64,000 bases of DNA from Symbiodinium microadriaticum (taxonomy: Eukaryota > Sar > Dinophyceae > Suessiales > Symbiodiniaceae). The notes under the pieces are model-generated. The model made no database searches. It had not been told where the DNA came from and saw nothing but the letters and a program-made list of their open reading frames with translations. The DNA lies in assembly GCA_001939145.1 (NCBI GenBank), contig LSRX01000361.1, positions 394,721-458,720 on the forward strand. The letters run 5' to 3'. Made by a program: the position numbers and the translations under genes. Positions 33,701 through 44,818 of this stretch are shown here, one piece after another (position 1 is the stretch's first letter; every line of letters begins with the position of its first letter).

Positions 33701-34283
33701 TGGTAGAAAGTGGGTCGAAGCACAACCCAATGAAACACCAAAGACTATAACCACTTACGCTCTACAACCCAAACTGCAAAGCCAACACGACGGTTCTGTC
33801 CCAAGGAGTTGCGATTAGGGTGCAGAGTTGAGGGCCAGAGCAGTGGGGAAAGAAGCAGAGTAGCTCCCGGTCTATATTAAACTATATATTGTGATTCCAG
33901 TTATGAAAGCACCTGAATCTCCTGGAACCCCCGACTCAAGATTTGAGGTTAGTGGGTACAGGCTCCAAAAGGCCCAGATGACTTTTTCAGGGCCCCTAAA
34001 GGCCCTTCTGAAGCCCTGAATACCCAGAAACCTTCAGCCTGCACCGCTGGAGCCCTATAGAACCCGGAAGGCCCGAAACACTAACCTTTGGCTTGAGGCC
34101 CCCAACGCCCCAACATCAACGCTTGATGAACCCTGAACCAAAAACCCCTAAAACCACGAAAACCCAGAACCCCTTAATCTCCAAACACCTTAGAAATCCC
34201 AACAGACAAGAAGCCGGCGAGGAGGCTGCCGCCTGCGCGGTCGCAAGCAGCTCCGCGACGCGCTCACAGGCTGCTTTGTGCCT
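30751..34283. other. Mosaic, no confident gene
   Basis: Contains sparse telomere-like strings (31130-31165, 32360-32400, 34090-34200), a run of 14 C (32660-32673), and short frames on both strands. A minus island at 34205-34285 (HKAACERVAELLATAQAAAS between CCTCAG and GTCTG) is exon-like but unproven. Confidence 0.6.
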
Positions 34284-34460
34284 GAGGGTTTCGGGTTCAG
34301 ATTTCGGGTTGGGGGTTTAGGGTTTCGGGTATAGGGTGCACCGCAGGGTTTCGGGTTTCGGGTATAGGGTGCACTGAAGGGTTTCGGGTTCAGGGTTTCG
34401 GGTTGGGGGTTTAGGGTTTCGGGTAAGTAGGGTTTCGGGTTTAGGGTTTTAGGGTTCAGC
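34284..34460. repeat. Longest dense telomere-variant array (TTTCGGG/TTTAGGG)
   Basis: About 175 bases almost entirely of GGGTTT(C/A/T) units on the plus strand. TTTCGGG outnumbers TTTAGGG. A stretch of about 40 bases (34293-34332) recurs about 91 bases on (34384-34424), and GGGTATAGGGTGCA occurs twice (near 34328 and 34363). So the block grew by higher-order duplication as well as by unit addition. Confidence 0.9.
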
Positions 34461-36496
34461 AAGTTCACAGTGTAAGTAGAGCGAAGGAATTTACAGTTGC
34501 TTAGGTCCCGTTCTGAACAGAACGAAACCGATGAGAAGTCTCAAGCTCTTAACCTAAACTCTTACAAAGCAAGAAAAGCCTTAAATCCAGAACCCGACCA
34601 ACAAGAACAACCCAAACCGAAGATGCGAATGAAGGCAAGGCACAAGTTTGATCGCAGGCGAAGTTCGGCCACCTCCAGGTGCTGTGAGGTCGCTTTTGGG
34701 CTACGCTTTACTGCGCCTGTATGGTTTCCATTACGGGGGGAGCGGGAATAACCATAATCTTCCCAGGTGCCGGAGGTGCCGGCTTTTCGACCTCAGGCAT
34801 GTTACAGTAAGGTAGCTACTGTCCGACAGGAGTTTGCTACAATCGGAGCCGTGAAAAGGACCGCCATGTGGAGAACCGCCCTAATGTGGAGCTTGGAGGT
34901 TTGGGTGGGTGCGTTAAGTGCTTCGGCATATCAAGGATGAGGAGTCTGCATGACTCGCTCACCAGCTGAGGGTTCTACAGCCAAGGACCCCTTCATCATA
35001 TCACAAGCATTGCATCCCACCCTCTTGTGAAGCCCCTGGAAGGCTTCAGAGACCAGCATGTCATGTGCCGAGACATTGAGGTCTTAGGTCGAACCTAGCC
35101 TAAGCCTTATATGAACCTCACCCCAAACCTTAAACTTGCCTTGGTCAAGTCTTGACCCCAAACCCTAACCTACCCAAAACCCTAAACTACTGCAAACCTC
35201 GCAAAGGTACCCTAAAAACCTTACCCGACCAAAAACCCCCACCCCAATCGCAAAATGTTCCACTCCAAAATCTTTCAGAACCCCCCCGGATGGTCCTGGC
35301 CTGAGCCATAAAGATCTCCGGCTCCGCCTTCAGCGAGCCTCGGTGGCGGGGTCGACGTTTGGGGTTACGTTTGCTTTCCGTTGGGGTGGGTGGGGTGTTG
35401 GGATCTGTTTTAGGGTGTGGGCTATTACGGGGGCTTTTTGCTTTTAGCAGGTGAAGCACGGTTTTGATTGCTAGCACACCAATATCAACACCCAACAGAG
35501 TCACCCAAACCCCAATGCATCATAGACCCTACTTCATGTTTGAGTCTCGTGTAGAGTTTGGTTCCTTCCTTTGCAGTTTGCTCGTTAGGGTTTAGGGTTC
35601 AGGGCTTCAGGTCTAAACTCCCAAAGTTGAGGGACCGGGGGGCGCTTGCTGGTTCTGGGATCGACATGTGCTGGAGTTCGGTGGAAACCCAGCTGAGTCA
35701 TTGACTCAACCAGCCTTAAAATGACTGAAACCCCAAACATGAACACATGGAACCCCAAACCCTGAAAAACTCGAGGCCGGCAATCCCTGAATCTGCCTGA
35801 ATCCTCAGCCCTGAGGATCCATGCAGCTGAGCAGCCAAGGTTTCTAGCCACCTGCAATGGGCGAGTGGTGTGTCTCAAGGATCGTCGAATTCCACGGGAA
35901 TTCGAGCCGAAGACTCTAGTAAATGGAAGCCTTGCATCCCTTAGTACTGCGAATTTTGGCTGGGATGCACTAGGTAGCAACCATCCATGTTGGGGTTTGG
36001 CTCGGGTTCACGCTTCACCCTACCACGCACCATAAAAGCTTGTACTCTGGGATCGGGGCCACGCTGCCACGACGCCAAAAAAGCTAGGATTGGTGGGGCC
36101 CGGATAGGCTGGGTAGGGTTCACGGTTGACTCCGGCTGACGCATAGGGCGTCTGTTAAATCTTTCTCTGCTAAGTGTTCATGCTATTGGGTTTTCGTTTA
36201 GCGTGCATGCTGCCACTCCAAAGAAAAGTCATGCGACTGCGGTGCTTGCAAAGGTAATTTGTGGCACATGGGTCTGCCTTGCGTACATAAATACATGAGC
36301 CTAGGAGTCCATGTACCTCGTACATATAGATACACACACACACCACTTTCTTTCTTTAGCCAGGGCTATGGCAGGGGAAACACCCCTGCCTGGTTGCCTA
36401 GGGTTGGTTTCGATGTTGTTGTACTTTCAGATGCCCCTGAGCTTTGCATGCTTTGCAACTTGCTGCCACCCGCAACCGTCGGGGCCGCACGATAAC
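34461..36496. other. Mosaic, no confident gene
   Basis: C-rich telomere-like words lie at 35100-35230 and a G-rich string at 35583-35612. A perfect 9-bp hairpin (35885-35893 with 35897-35905) is present. Open frames up to about 130 codons (minus 35585-35980) show no recognisable domain. Confidence 0.6.
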
Positions 36497-36715
36497 TAAC
36501 ACACACACACATACATACATACATACATACATACATACATACATACATTGATACATACATACATACATACATACATACATACATACATACATACATACAT
36601 ACATACATACACACATACACACATACACACAGACACACACACACACACGCACACACGCACACACGCACACACGCACACACGCACACACGCACACACATAC
36701 ACACATACACACATA

Positions 36716-36748
<33 letters not shown>

Positions 36749-36798
36749 GCTTTCTCTCTGAGTCACTCTCTCTCACTCTCTCTCTCTCTCTCTCGCTC
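36497..36798. repeat. CATA/CACA/CACG array running into (TC)n
   Basis: (ACAT)n covers about 36511-36612, then mixed ACAC/ATAC and ACGC units, (AC)n near 36722-36748, and CT-rich sequence to 36798. Cysteine/valine/tyrosine-repeat frames on minus and threonine/histidine-repeat frames on plus are artefacts of the repeat. Confidence 0.95.
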
Positions 36799-37520
36799 CC
36801 CTTTTCGCCCTATAGGTATAGGTAAGTAGACCTGAAAGGCTTCGGTTCTCTCAGAAGCACCGCAGGCCTCGCAGGAAATCTCCACACTGAGCTGCTCCTG
36901 GAGGTATCTGTGGTTTCAAGTTTATGAGGGTCAAAACGGTTTCAGCGTATAGGGTACCCCTAGCAGCTTTGAGCCCTTTGCTCCCTATATGCCCTAGACT
37001 TCAGACACTTACAGTACTAAGTTTAAAGTAAGTCGGGATGTAGGCAGGAGAACTGAGGCCGCAAAGACCCTGTGGGCGCGGGCTCAGCATTCTCAAAAGC
37101 AAAATCGGCAACCTCGACCCCTCACCCCATAATATCGTGACAGAAATATCTTGTATCCCGAAATCCTTACCCCCACCAAACCATATCCTACACCCAGTAT
37201 AATCCTAAACCCTAACCCCCCAGAACGGCCATCCTGACATTTACAGTCTTTGAACCCCTGCAAACCCTAGAAAATCGCGAAACCCCTCATATCCTACCCC
37301 GGCCCCTTTTGAAGCAGCCTGCAAGAGATCCTCAGCCTCCTCATTGGCCTTCTCAACTCGCTTCCTCGGGCGTTGCAGGCTTTGCTGTAGAGCCGCGACA
37401 CCGCGTGAGCCGAATTCCAAATCCCTCCCAAAACCTGATTAAATTGCTATTCGCATTGTTGCTTGTTTGTAAATTTTGCTAGCAGCAAAAATGGCAACAA
37501 TAAGACTTCATAGTACAGTA
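36799..37520. other. Mosaic, no gene seen
   Basis: Unique sequence with C-rich telomere-like words at 37195-37290. No frame worth naming. Confidence 0.6.
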
Positions 37521-37724
37521 TTATTTACTGCTCTCTCCAATGCAGATCGGGATCAATCGCTCCGGCACCGAATCGGGCGACAGCTCCGCGACTTCCCGAT
37601 CCTCCGGAACCGCCAGCTCCTCCTTTGGGTTTAGGGTTTGAAATTTCTTTGTTCTTTTTGCGGCTTCTTTTCCGCCTCGCCTAAGGTCGGCAGGAATGCC
37701 ATTTTGGCAGAACCAAGGATGCAC
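37521..37724 (-). other. Open frame downstream of the methyltransferase, possible exon
   Basis: The 67-codon minus frame contains a basic stretch (ADLRRGGKEAAKRTKKF). Across a telomere-like word (AACCCTAAACCC) it then reads KEELAVPEDREVAELSPDSV followed by PERLIPICIGE. The acidic half (37545-37637) is composition-wise coding-like. It lies 130 bp 3' of the methyltransferase stop. It may be an exon of a separate transcript or chance. Confidence 0.25.
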
Positions 37725-37856
37725 CCGGCTTCACTAGGCATATCCAAGGGCACCGGCAGACATCAAGGCAATCGTTTGCATCAGCGTCCTCTTTTTGGAG
37801 TATCAAAATATTACGACAGAACTCCCGAAGCTTTCGAGCTTTGGGCTACGAGCTTC

Positions 37857-38708
37857 TCATGAACCCGGACAGCTGGTCTTCATGTATTGCACCACTTTTG
37901 GGTTGTCCATGACCCGATCCGCACGCGTGGATGAGTTGAACTCGAACAGATTGACTACGTCGAGGTGGTACGGCGCCACCCTTAGGTCGATCTCGTGGAA
38001 ATCTGAGAACCCTGGGCAATCCCAGTTTCTGACGATGTGGCGCACAAGGGGCACGGCTCCCCAGCGGAACTTCCAGTTCGGCGGACGATCATGGATGAAC
38101 AAGACTTCCCTGTACCGCGGGGGGCAAACGTTGACGTTGGTCTCCAAGAACTTTAAGATGGCCCAGTTAGGAATATGGATGATCGTGTCTTTCGTGATGA
38201 GGAGGTCGGCCTTTGGCAGCTCTTTCAGCATGTCCCCGACTTCGAAAGTCACAGAGCGCAATCCGTACTGCTGGGGGTCTTTGTACTTGAAAAAGGCTCT
38301 GTTATCTTCGATCATCTTCGGAGTGATGTCCAAGCCGGTGTAGTCCTGGCCGGACCATTTCACGCCCCGCTGCCAGCCGGAGGGCCAGTGTCCCGACGAC
38401 ACATCCACTATTGAGCTGATGTTCCGAGAGGACAGGAAAGAGCCGAGCCAGTCAAAGAAAGGTTTCAGCTCATCGGCTTCGGCCTTCGATGCGGGGCCAC
38501 TCACCGCCACATCCCAGTCAGGGAGCTCTCCGCGGCTCCACTGCTCTGCGCGCTCCGCATAGCCCTCAAAGGACTTCTGGGGATCTTGACCTCCTTCCCC
38601 CGTGTCGCAGTGGGTGCAGTTGTCCACGATCACACTCCGGATGTGATAGCCCAACCAGCTCAAAAGAGCAAAGACGGCGGAGGAGATGATCAAGGTCCAT
38701 GGGCCCAT
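37857..38708 (-). CDS. Membrane-anchored class I SAM-dependent methyltransferase-like protein, intronless
   Basis: 283 codons, ATG to TGA, no intron. Residues 5-27 are hydrophobic (WTLIISSAVFALLSWLGYHI), a probable signal anchor that would place the enzyme in an endomembrane facing lumen or cytosol. Residues 99-110 (SIVDVSSGHWPSG) sit at motif I, as in the DxGxGDW-type methyltransferases. GLDITPKMIEDN (125-136) follows as the acidic loop, then FEVGDML (155-161) and ADLLITKDTIIHIPN (167-181). Those spacings match class I methyltransferases that share a 'DL...KDvl.Hl.n' signature. Two of the three glycines usual in motif I are Ser/His, so activity is uncertain. The substrate cannot be told. The first Met is chosen because it precedes the anchor. 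The region is richer in G+C than its flanks and lacks telomere-like words. The 182-codon plus frame over it is a shadow. Confidence 0.8.
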   Translation of the reverse strand: MGPWTLIISSAVFALLSWLGYHIRSVIVDNCTHCDTGEGGQDPQKSFEGYAERAEQWSRGELPDWDVAVSGPASKAEADELKPFFDWLGSFLSSRNISSIVDVSSGHWPSGWQRGVKWSGQDYTGLDITPKMIEDNRAFFKYKDPQQYGLRSVTFEVGDMLKELPKADLLITKDTIIHIPNWAILKFLETNVNVCPPRYREVLFIHDRPPNWKFRWGAVPLVRHIVRNWDCPGFSDFHEIDLRVAPYHLDVVNLFEFNSSTRADRVMDNPKVVQYMKTSCPGS

Positions 38709-39526
38709 GGCTCTGGTTTGGTTGTGGAGATGCTGAAATGCTATAAATTACCGTTTACCGTAGCCGTTTAGATTGCGGTGCCAGCCACTGCGGACTTGAG
38801 AAGACAGATCGATCTGTGATTTTGCAATACAGTTTAGAGGGTTTTGGGCATAGGGAACTGCATTTTATGGCAAAGGAATGTACTTCGTAGCACTTGTCGT
38901 TGCTGTGCTGACTAGGCGAGCTTGAGAGCTTCGGGGTCCCTGGGGTTCTGAGTCTGCTTGAAGGCTTCAGGCCATCAGGGCCCGGTCTCAACGAGTTTTG
39001 TCGGGGACTTTCGTCGGGTTCAGACTCCCATGAGCCCGAAGGCAAAACCCCAAAATGAAGTTTCAAGGCCCGGAAGGAGAAAAAAAAACGCGAACGATGA
39101 AGCCCTAAACCGCCCAAATCCCTGAGCGATCCTTCTTGACAATGTGATAAAGAAATTTCAAAGCGGCCACCCACACATGATTGACGAAATGCCATGAAAT
39201 GATTAAATGCCAAAGACTTAAAACCCTGATGCCCCAAAACCCGCCTTCAGGACTTCCGGCTGTAACTGAACCGGTTCCTCAGCCAGTTCGACCTTGGGTG
39301 CATACTGCACTCTGGGCAGGGGGTTATACCCTTCTTCTTAAGGGTGGAGGGTCTGGAGTGGCAGTGGTGGCGGTGATGGTGCTTCTGTTAGGTCGCAGCT
39401 GGTACAAACTCGCCAAGATATGACAATGAGCAATGAGGCCGTTTCAACAATACTTTCAGCGAATATCATATCGAACCGCACCGAACCGCAACATCTGTGA
39501 CCGCACCAAACCCAACCCGAAGTCCT
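38709..39526. other. Upstream flank of the methyltransferase, no confident gene
   Basis: No clear promoter motif can be named; dinoflagellate promoters are poorly defined. A GCGGTTCG-like repeated word (minus strand) appears near 39472-39500. A 160-codon minus frame (38755-39237) is within random expectation and unrecognised. Confidence 0.5.
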
Positions 39527-39680
39527 CCCACCTCATCTCCCATTCCTTCCCCCCTCTCCCCCTCCCACCTCCCACCTCATCCCCCACCCGCGCCCGTGAC
39601 TCACCCTCCCATCCACTTCTACCCCAGCCTCGTCCCATGGTGGGAGATGGATGGGGGGTGGGAAGTGGGAGGTGGGTGGC
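39527..39680. repeat. Pyrimidine/purine imperfect inverted repeat (CCCACCT / AGGTGGG)
   Basis: A C-rich arm (39527-39617, CTCCCACCT repeats) is followed after about 20 bases by a G-rich arm (39638-39680, GGTGGGAGATGG, AAGTGGGAGGTGGGTGG). The arms can pair over many bases, and either could also form a G-quadruplex or i-motif. Confidence 0.7.
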
Positions 39681-40695
39681 AGCACCAAGCCGCACCGCAC
39701 CGCCAGGCACATCCCCGAACAAAACCGCAGGCAACTCCAACCGTACTGAACCGAAGCGTAACACCCACGAGAACCCAACAATTCCGCGCTATGGTTCAAA
39801 GCTGCCCTGGCATAGTAAAGCCCCCAAGGACCCAGAAACACTGAAGCCTAAACTCCAGCCGCCTACACTCTCCGCTCGCCTGGGCCCGCCGTGTTGGCGA
39901 TGCGTCAGGCGTGCGCGCCTGCTGGTGGATTTGACCCGCTGACATTAGGATTTGATTTGGGCTCCGACTACTTAACATTTTGATGCCTCCACTTTATGAT
40001 CTAAGGCCAAGGGGCCATAGCCTATTGTTGTCTAGGGTATAAAGCTTCACAGCACGAATCACTTTACTTTGGATTTCGGGTTGGCTCTGGGGTCTGGGCT
40101 TTGAGGGTCTGAGGTTGGGATCTTGGGTTGGGTGTAAAGTCTGTAGGGCTGGTAGGGCTGGTCAGGTCTCAGGTTTGTATTTGCGGCGATTCAGGTCGTG
40201 GTGGCAGAAGCCGTGCTGCGAGAGCGAAAGAACGGCACACTTACAAGCATTTCTCGCTCATAATGTGCGTGAGGCTGGGCCAAGGACCCGAACTGGCTAC
40301 ATTCCTTCCAAATTCCGAAGCAAACCGATTGTCCCGAACTGGCTCAGCTTTAGGGCTTACTGTCGCAGGTTGCAGCAAATCCTACACCCCAACCCTTTGT
40401 TCGCTTCAAGGTTCAGGGTTTTGGGGATTTTCTAATTACGGTTTAGACGTTGAATGCACCTGGGACCGCCGTGTTGGCGATGCATCAGGCGTGCAGGCCT
40501 GCCCAGAACTTCCAATCTTTAGACCTTGGGTTTGAGGTGCGGTGTCTACGGGGGGGTTTTACGATTTAGTGTTCAGGATTTGAGAATGGAAACTCCTTGC
40601 CTTCAACGATGATAACCTCCTTGCTCGTTAACCTAACCATCTGCGTGCATCATAGTTCAGCAGGCTTTCAGCTTTTGCCTTATCTATGATTCTAT
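39681..40695. other. Mosaic, no confident gene; holds a duplicated 44-bp unit
   Basis: 39879-39922 and 40459-40502 are the same 44-bp unit with four mismatches, 580 bp apart in direct orientation. The core CCGCCGTGTTGGCGATGC is shared exactly. Between them lie telomere-like words and unrecognised short frames. Confidence 0.7.
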
Positions 40696-40874
40696 GTGTG
40701 TGTATATATATATATATATAACGAGATAGATAGACAGACAGACAGACAGATAGATAAATACATAGTCCGGCGCTTGATTCTATGTGTGTATATATATAAA
40801 GATAGATAGCTAGATCGATAGATCGATCGATAGATAGATAGATAGATAGATAGAGCACGATATACATACATACA

Positions 40875-40905
<31 letters not shown>

Positions 40906-40990
40906 GTAGGTATAGGCCAGTATCAACATGCACACAGACACACATAATATGTGTAGGTGTATATATATATATATATATATACATATATAC
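40696..40990. repeat. Compound TA / GATA-GACA / CATA microsatellite
   Basis: (TA)n at about 40703-40720 and again at 40960-40985 bracket (GATA/GACA)n at 40725-40756, (GATA)n with GATC interruptions at 40800-40856, and (CATA)n at 40862-40905. Two near-identical TTGATTCTATGTGTGTATAT-like pieces occur about 90 bp apart (near 40687 and 40774). Confidence 0.95.
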
Positions 40991-41402
40991 ACATATAGAC
41001 ATAGATACAGCACATGTTCTGGGTACCTTCGCTGATACATAGTACTAGCGGAGCCTCGATCCGATCCAATACGTCCAATCTTCCCACACCGCCTCTCTTC
41101 AAACCTCAACCCCAACCCCCAGGCTTCTAAACCAAGGGTGCCGAGGACTCCCGAAGCCTGGAAACTACCCTCCATCCTAAGTCTTGAGCTCTCTGGAGCC
41201 CTACCGTCCTCAACACCCCTAAAGCCCCTAAACCCCTAAACCTTAAAAGCATAGCCCGAGACCTTAAAACTTGGCTTTGAACCCGGAGTCCTCTTGGATC
41301 CTAAGGAAGGCCCGGAATCCCTTACAGAATTGAGCAATGAAGCTTTAAGCCTCCTGAAGCCGGGAGCCCCTGAAGCCTCAAGCTCCGAAGCACTGAAAAG
41401 GG
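40991..41402. other. Mosaic, C-rich telomere-like words, no gene seen
   Basis: CCCTAAA-type words cluster at 41213-41260; the remainder is unrecognised unique sequence. Confidence 0.6.
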
Positions 41403-41724
41403 TTAGTTCTCTAAATTAGGGTCCTCTCGTTCCCCAATACAGTACGACACTGTCATGAACGCGACCCTTAAAACGGACCCTAACTTAGAGAACTACCCAA
41501 ATCGGAACCTGTGTTTGAACAGAAGGAAGGCGTGGCTGATGGACGACCATTTGAGCGGGGCTCGTAGAGCCTTTGGCAGACAGGGTCTAAGGGAAATTGG
41601 GGAATTGCCGGTTACGGAACTTAGGGTTATGCAAGGGCTCAGACTTGGTAAATGTTATTATGTTAAAGTATGCGGGGTGTATGAAGACCCGACTCACCAG
41701 AAGATTATGATAGCTTTTGCTTGA
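41403..41724 (+). CDS. Copy B of the DPNxENYP frame; 89-codon candidate ORF from ATG 41455
   Basis: The frame is open from the TAG at 41403 to a TGA at 41722-41724. From ATG 41455 it gives 89 residues: MNATLKTDPNLENYPNRNLC, a basic middle (GARRAFGRQGLREIGELPVT) and a C-terminus GKCYYVKVCGVYEDPTHQKI-MIAFA. Upstream codons (FSKLGSSRSPIQYDTV) align in frame with copy A at 12667. The 320 bases are free of telomere-like words, unlike their flanks. A 21-nt perfect hairpin starts at the base after the stop. No family is recognised. It could be an exon, a small gene or a decayed repeat. Confidence 0.4.
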
Positions 41725-41745
41725 GATCGCCCTGCACGGGCGATC
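41725..41745. other. Perfect 8-bp GC-rich hairpin directly after the copy B stop codon
   Basis: GATCGCCC-TGCAC-GGGCGATC begins at the base after TGA. It resembles a bacterial terminator stem but is followed by CCCC and not a T run. A chance stem of this size is expected two or three times in the window; only its position is notable. Confidence 0.5.
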
Positions 41746-44700
41746 CCCAAACTCTGAAGGCCAAGCCTGCAGACTGATAAGTTTAAAGCTCAAAATCCTA
41801 AACGTGCCAGTTTCGCAAAGGACCTACCTTTTTGAAGGTGGGCACGTGAAGGTTCATGACTAGGAACCTGACAAAACTGTCACTTTGAGCTCCTATAAAG
41901 CCCTACGACACTCTACAACAATCCAAATGAAACCTACCAAACCTTTGAACCTCCCTACACGACTTTTTGACATGAAGCCCTATACAGCTGAATCGCTAAG
42001 TACAGGGTGGACAAGGCACGCGAGCGGATGACCTGCTCCAGGCGGTGAACCTCCTGAAGAAAGCCCGGGAGGACAGACACGGAGGCATTGCGTTCTGTTT
42101 AGGCGTCAGTGTTTTACGTACGAAATCGTACTGGTTATGACCCGATCATGGGGTGCAGCCCTTAGACTAGTACGTTCTTGAATCCCCAACTGGCGCCCTC
42201 TCGAGGCTTGATAGAGGGTTCTAAGCTGATTTCTTCACGTTGGCCATTTCAGATGGCGTTGAGGGATAAACCAAAAGCACTAAGCTCGGGGCTGAGGCCA
42301 GTCGTCGGGGCTTAGGGAAGCTCCGGGGCATGGTTTGAAGCTGTCAGAGGGTGGACCAGAACTCCATTTTTTCAATCAAACCAAGTCAGTAAACCTAAAC
42401 CACCTAAACCGTGAAACCCCCGCTTCCGGAGACACGGCCTGGGCAACTGACCCCCTTGCCGGGCTTCCATCGCTTGCAGCCCGAACGGGTTCCGCCGACA
42501 GTGTTGGTGCCGTCGCCTTCGTTGGGCTAGGATCAAGGTTTGGGGGGTTTAAGGGCTTGGGGCTTGGGGGCTTTATCGGTTTTGTTCGGGTTTAGGGTTG
42601 GGCGGTTTGGGTGTCATGGACTTTCTCAGGGTGTCATTTTGGCACGGCTTGCATGCTCCTTAGTCCAGTATGGGCCCACAAGTGTAGGCATAATGACACA
42701 GGCTCAAACGGCGCCAAAGCTCTTGTTGAGACTCGAACAAGCTTCGGGAAAGCCTTTTACCATGGAGTAACCATGCGATAATTCTTCAGGTTCCTACATT
42801 TCTTCAGCTGCGCCTCCCCGACCAGAGCAGATCCCTTTTCGACCGGCATGGCTGAGTGCCTGGGTGTGGAGGTTTCAGGGGCAAGGGCTCAGGGTTTTGG
42901 GCCGAGGGTCAAGGCTAAGAATCTGCCGAGAAGTTTCACAGGCTTGCACGGGTGCATTAGTTTGGGCGCTGGGAGGGGAGTGTCTACGGGGCATTTGGGG
43001 CTTGAAGGGCTTTAGGCAGGTTTGGACAGGGTAGGAGGCAGCTTGAGCAAGCTCCCCTTGTCACAAGACCGCCCCGAAAGCAATGAAACTTTCGAGTGCG
43101 GGAAAGAGCCAAGAACTCGAATCCTTCAAGGAAAACCCTCGGCCTTCCCTGAGCACACAGTGAAACACTGAAACGACACACAAACTCCTGTTTGCTCTCC
43201 TCTTTTTTCGAAGCCTCAACCTGGGTCCAAACTTCATACCATGTCCCGCCAACAAACCTCCACCACAAAACAACGTAGCCATCATACTACTATCATTGAC
43301 TAACATTGGTACTTAGACAAACACAAACCCATAAATAACCGTGATAATAACCAAACATGGCAAGGGCATCAATACACACAAGTCAAAGAAGCTTCTTTGG
43401 GCCAGCGGCGAGGCTGCTTGCGTCTCCACGTCGGAGATGTGGATCTCCCGATGGGCAGAAGCTGCCGGCAGCACTGCTTCGCGCGCCGGGGCTGGGTCCT
43501 CTGCTCTTTTTTGGGGGCTCTGGGACTTTCCGGGGAGTTCGTGGTTTACAGAGGGATCAGGGAGTGGGCCCGAACTGGCCGCTCCACTTCCTGGCTTTCC
43601 GCATCAGCTGCAGATAGCAAGAGAAAAACCACCCGGTTCCGTAAGGTAAAGGCATTCTTCAGGGAGCTTAGGGTGTGGGGCTGGGACGTAGATTAGGGTC
43701 TGAGATCAGCTACGGTTGACAATTCCATGCCCTCTGACTGTCATACGAAACCGAACAGTGGAATCCCTGCCACGTGTATAGTACGAAGTATCTAGTTGCA
43801 CTCTCGGCCCAAACGCTCCACAAAGAACTGATTCAGCTCCCGGAGAACGAAATTACCCTCCAAAGCGAGAGTATTGAACCGCAAATGTATGGTCTGTTCC
43901 CGCCGTCGGGTTCTTGTCGTGAGGCGAGACAAGTAAGCCCTGAAGTGCCCTGATTAGTCAGTCCTCGGAATGCTCGACAGAACAAGCTTCGAGGCGGCAA
44001 ACGAAGAACAACAAGAGTAACCACGTGACGAAGAGACGCACATAACGAGACCGGGGTCTCAGAGCTGCTCTTAAAGGTGTGATACTGAAGGTTTCTGTAT
44101 TCGCGGAAACGACCATGGACCATCAACGGTTCTACTATATTTTTATTACTGCATACAAATGCTCGGGCGCCTTACGCCCTAAACATCCCTAAAACCCCGA
44201 CATCTCAGCCCCATGCCCTGGATCTCCCTAAACCTCATAAGCAGAACCCTGAGCCAAAGAGCACACAATTCCCAATGTCCTGCTCGAAGAGTAAGACAGA
44301 GCCTCTGGGAGCCATGGGCACACTTTGGTGCCTTGGCATCCGGCGGCATCGTACTCTTCGGCTGCTTGAGGCTTTAGGGATTGAGTGTGTTTCAAAACCG
44401 AGACTTTTTTTTCCCTTATGTCCTGGGTCCCACTGGCAAAGATCTTATCATTTGGGGGTATCTGCATCCCATAATGTCAGGGACCTCGGTTTTCTGAAAC
44501 TCCCTCGTGGCTGTCGGGGGCGTAGACTGGGGTTTAAGCATTGGGGTGTAGACTTCAAGATTTTGGGTGCACTGCCGTTAGCTTTTCGGGCATGGCCGGA
44601 GCATGTCTGCTGGATTTTCTTCCAGAGTCTACGCCTGTGAGGCTGCGCTAACAACCCTTCGCACATTCAAACCCTAAACCGCGCTACGCCCGGACGTTAC

Positions 44701-44818
44701 GCCGCAGCTCAAGAATAAGCATGGAGCCATAACAAACGAATCTAGTGGCATTTGCAGTACGAAAATGCCTTGGTCGTGGCTGAGGAGGCAGCTCTTACAG
44801 CTTTTTTTTTTACAAGCA
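41746..44818. other. Mosaic, no confident gene
   Basis: G-rich telomere-like strings lie at 42535-42610 and 42870-42900. Short frames on both strands (for example plus 43341-43696, minus 42984-43268) show no recognisable domain. Confidence 0.6.

Noticed and set aside
34284-34460. True chromosome end
   Set aside because: The array is short, degenerate and internal, with unique sequence on both sides.
37795-38343. 182-codon plus-strand frame
   Set aside because: It is the antisense of the methyltransferase gene and shows no domain of its own.
38760-38780. CCGTAGCC word resembling the start of the dinoflagellate spliced leader (also near 15878; GGCTCAAG near 27188; TGAGCCAAAA near 48266)
   Set aside because: Each match is only 8-10 bases, some in the wrong orientation, and the expected number of such matches in 64 kb is about one to two. 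No full leader or tandem relic was seen.
41725-41745. Rho-independent terminator
   Set aside because: No T tract follows the stem and there is no other sign of bacterial DNA. Two comparable perfect hairpins (16860-16880, 35885-35905) show such stems occur by chance here.
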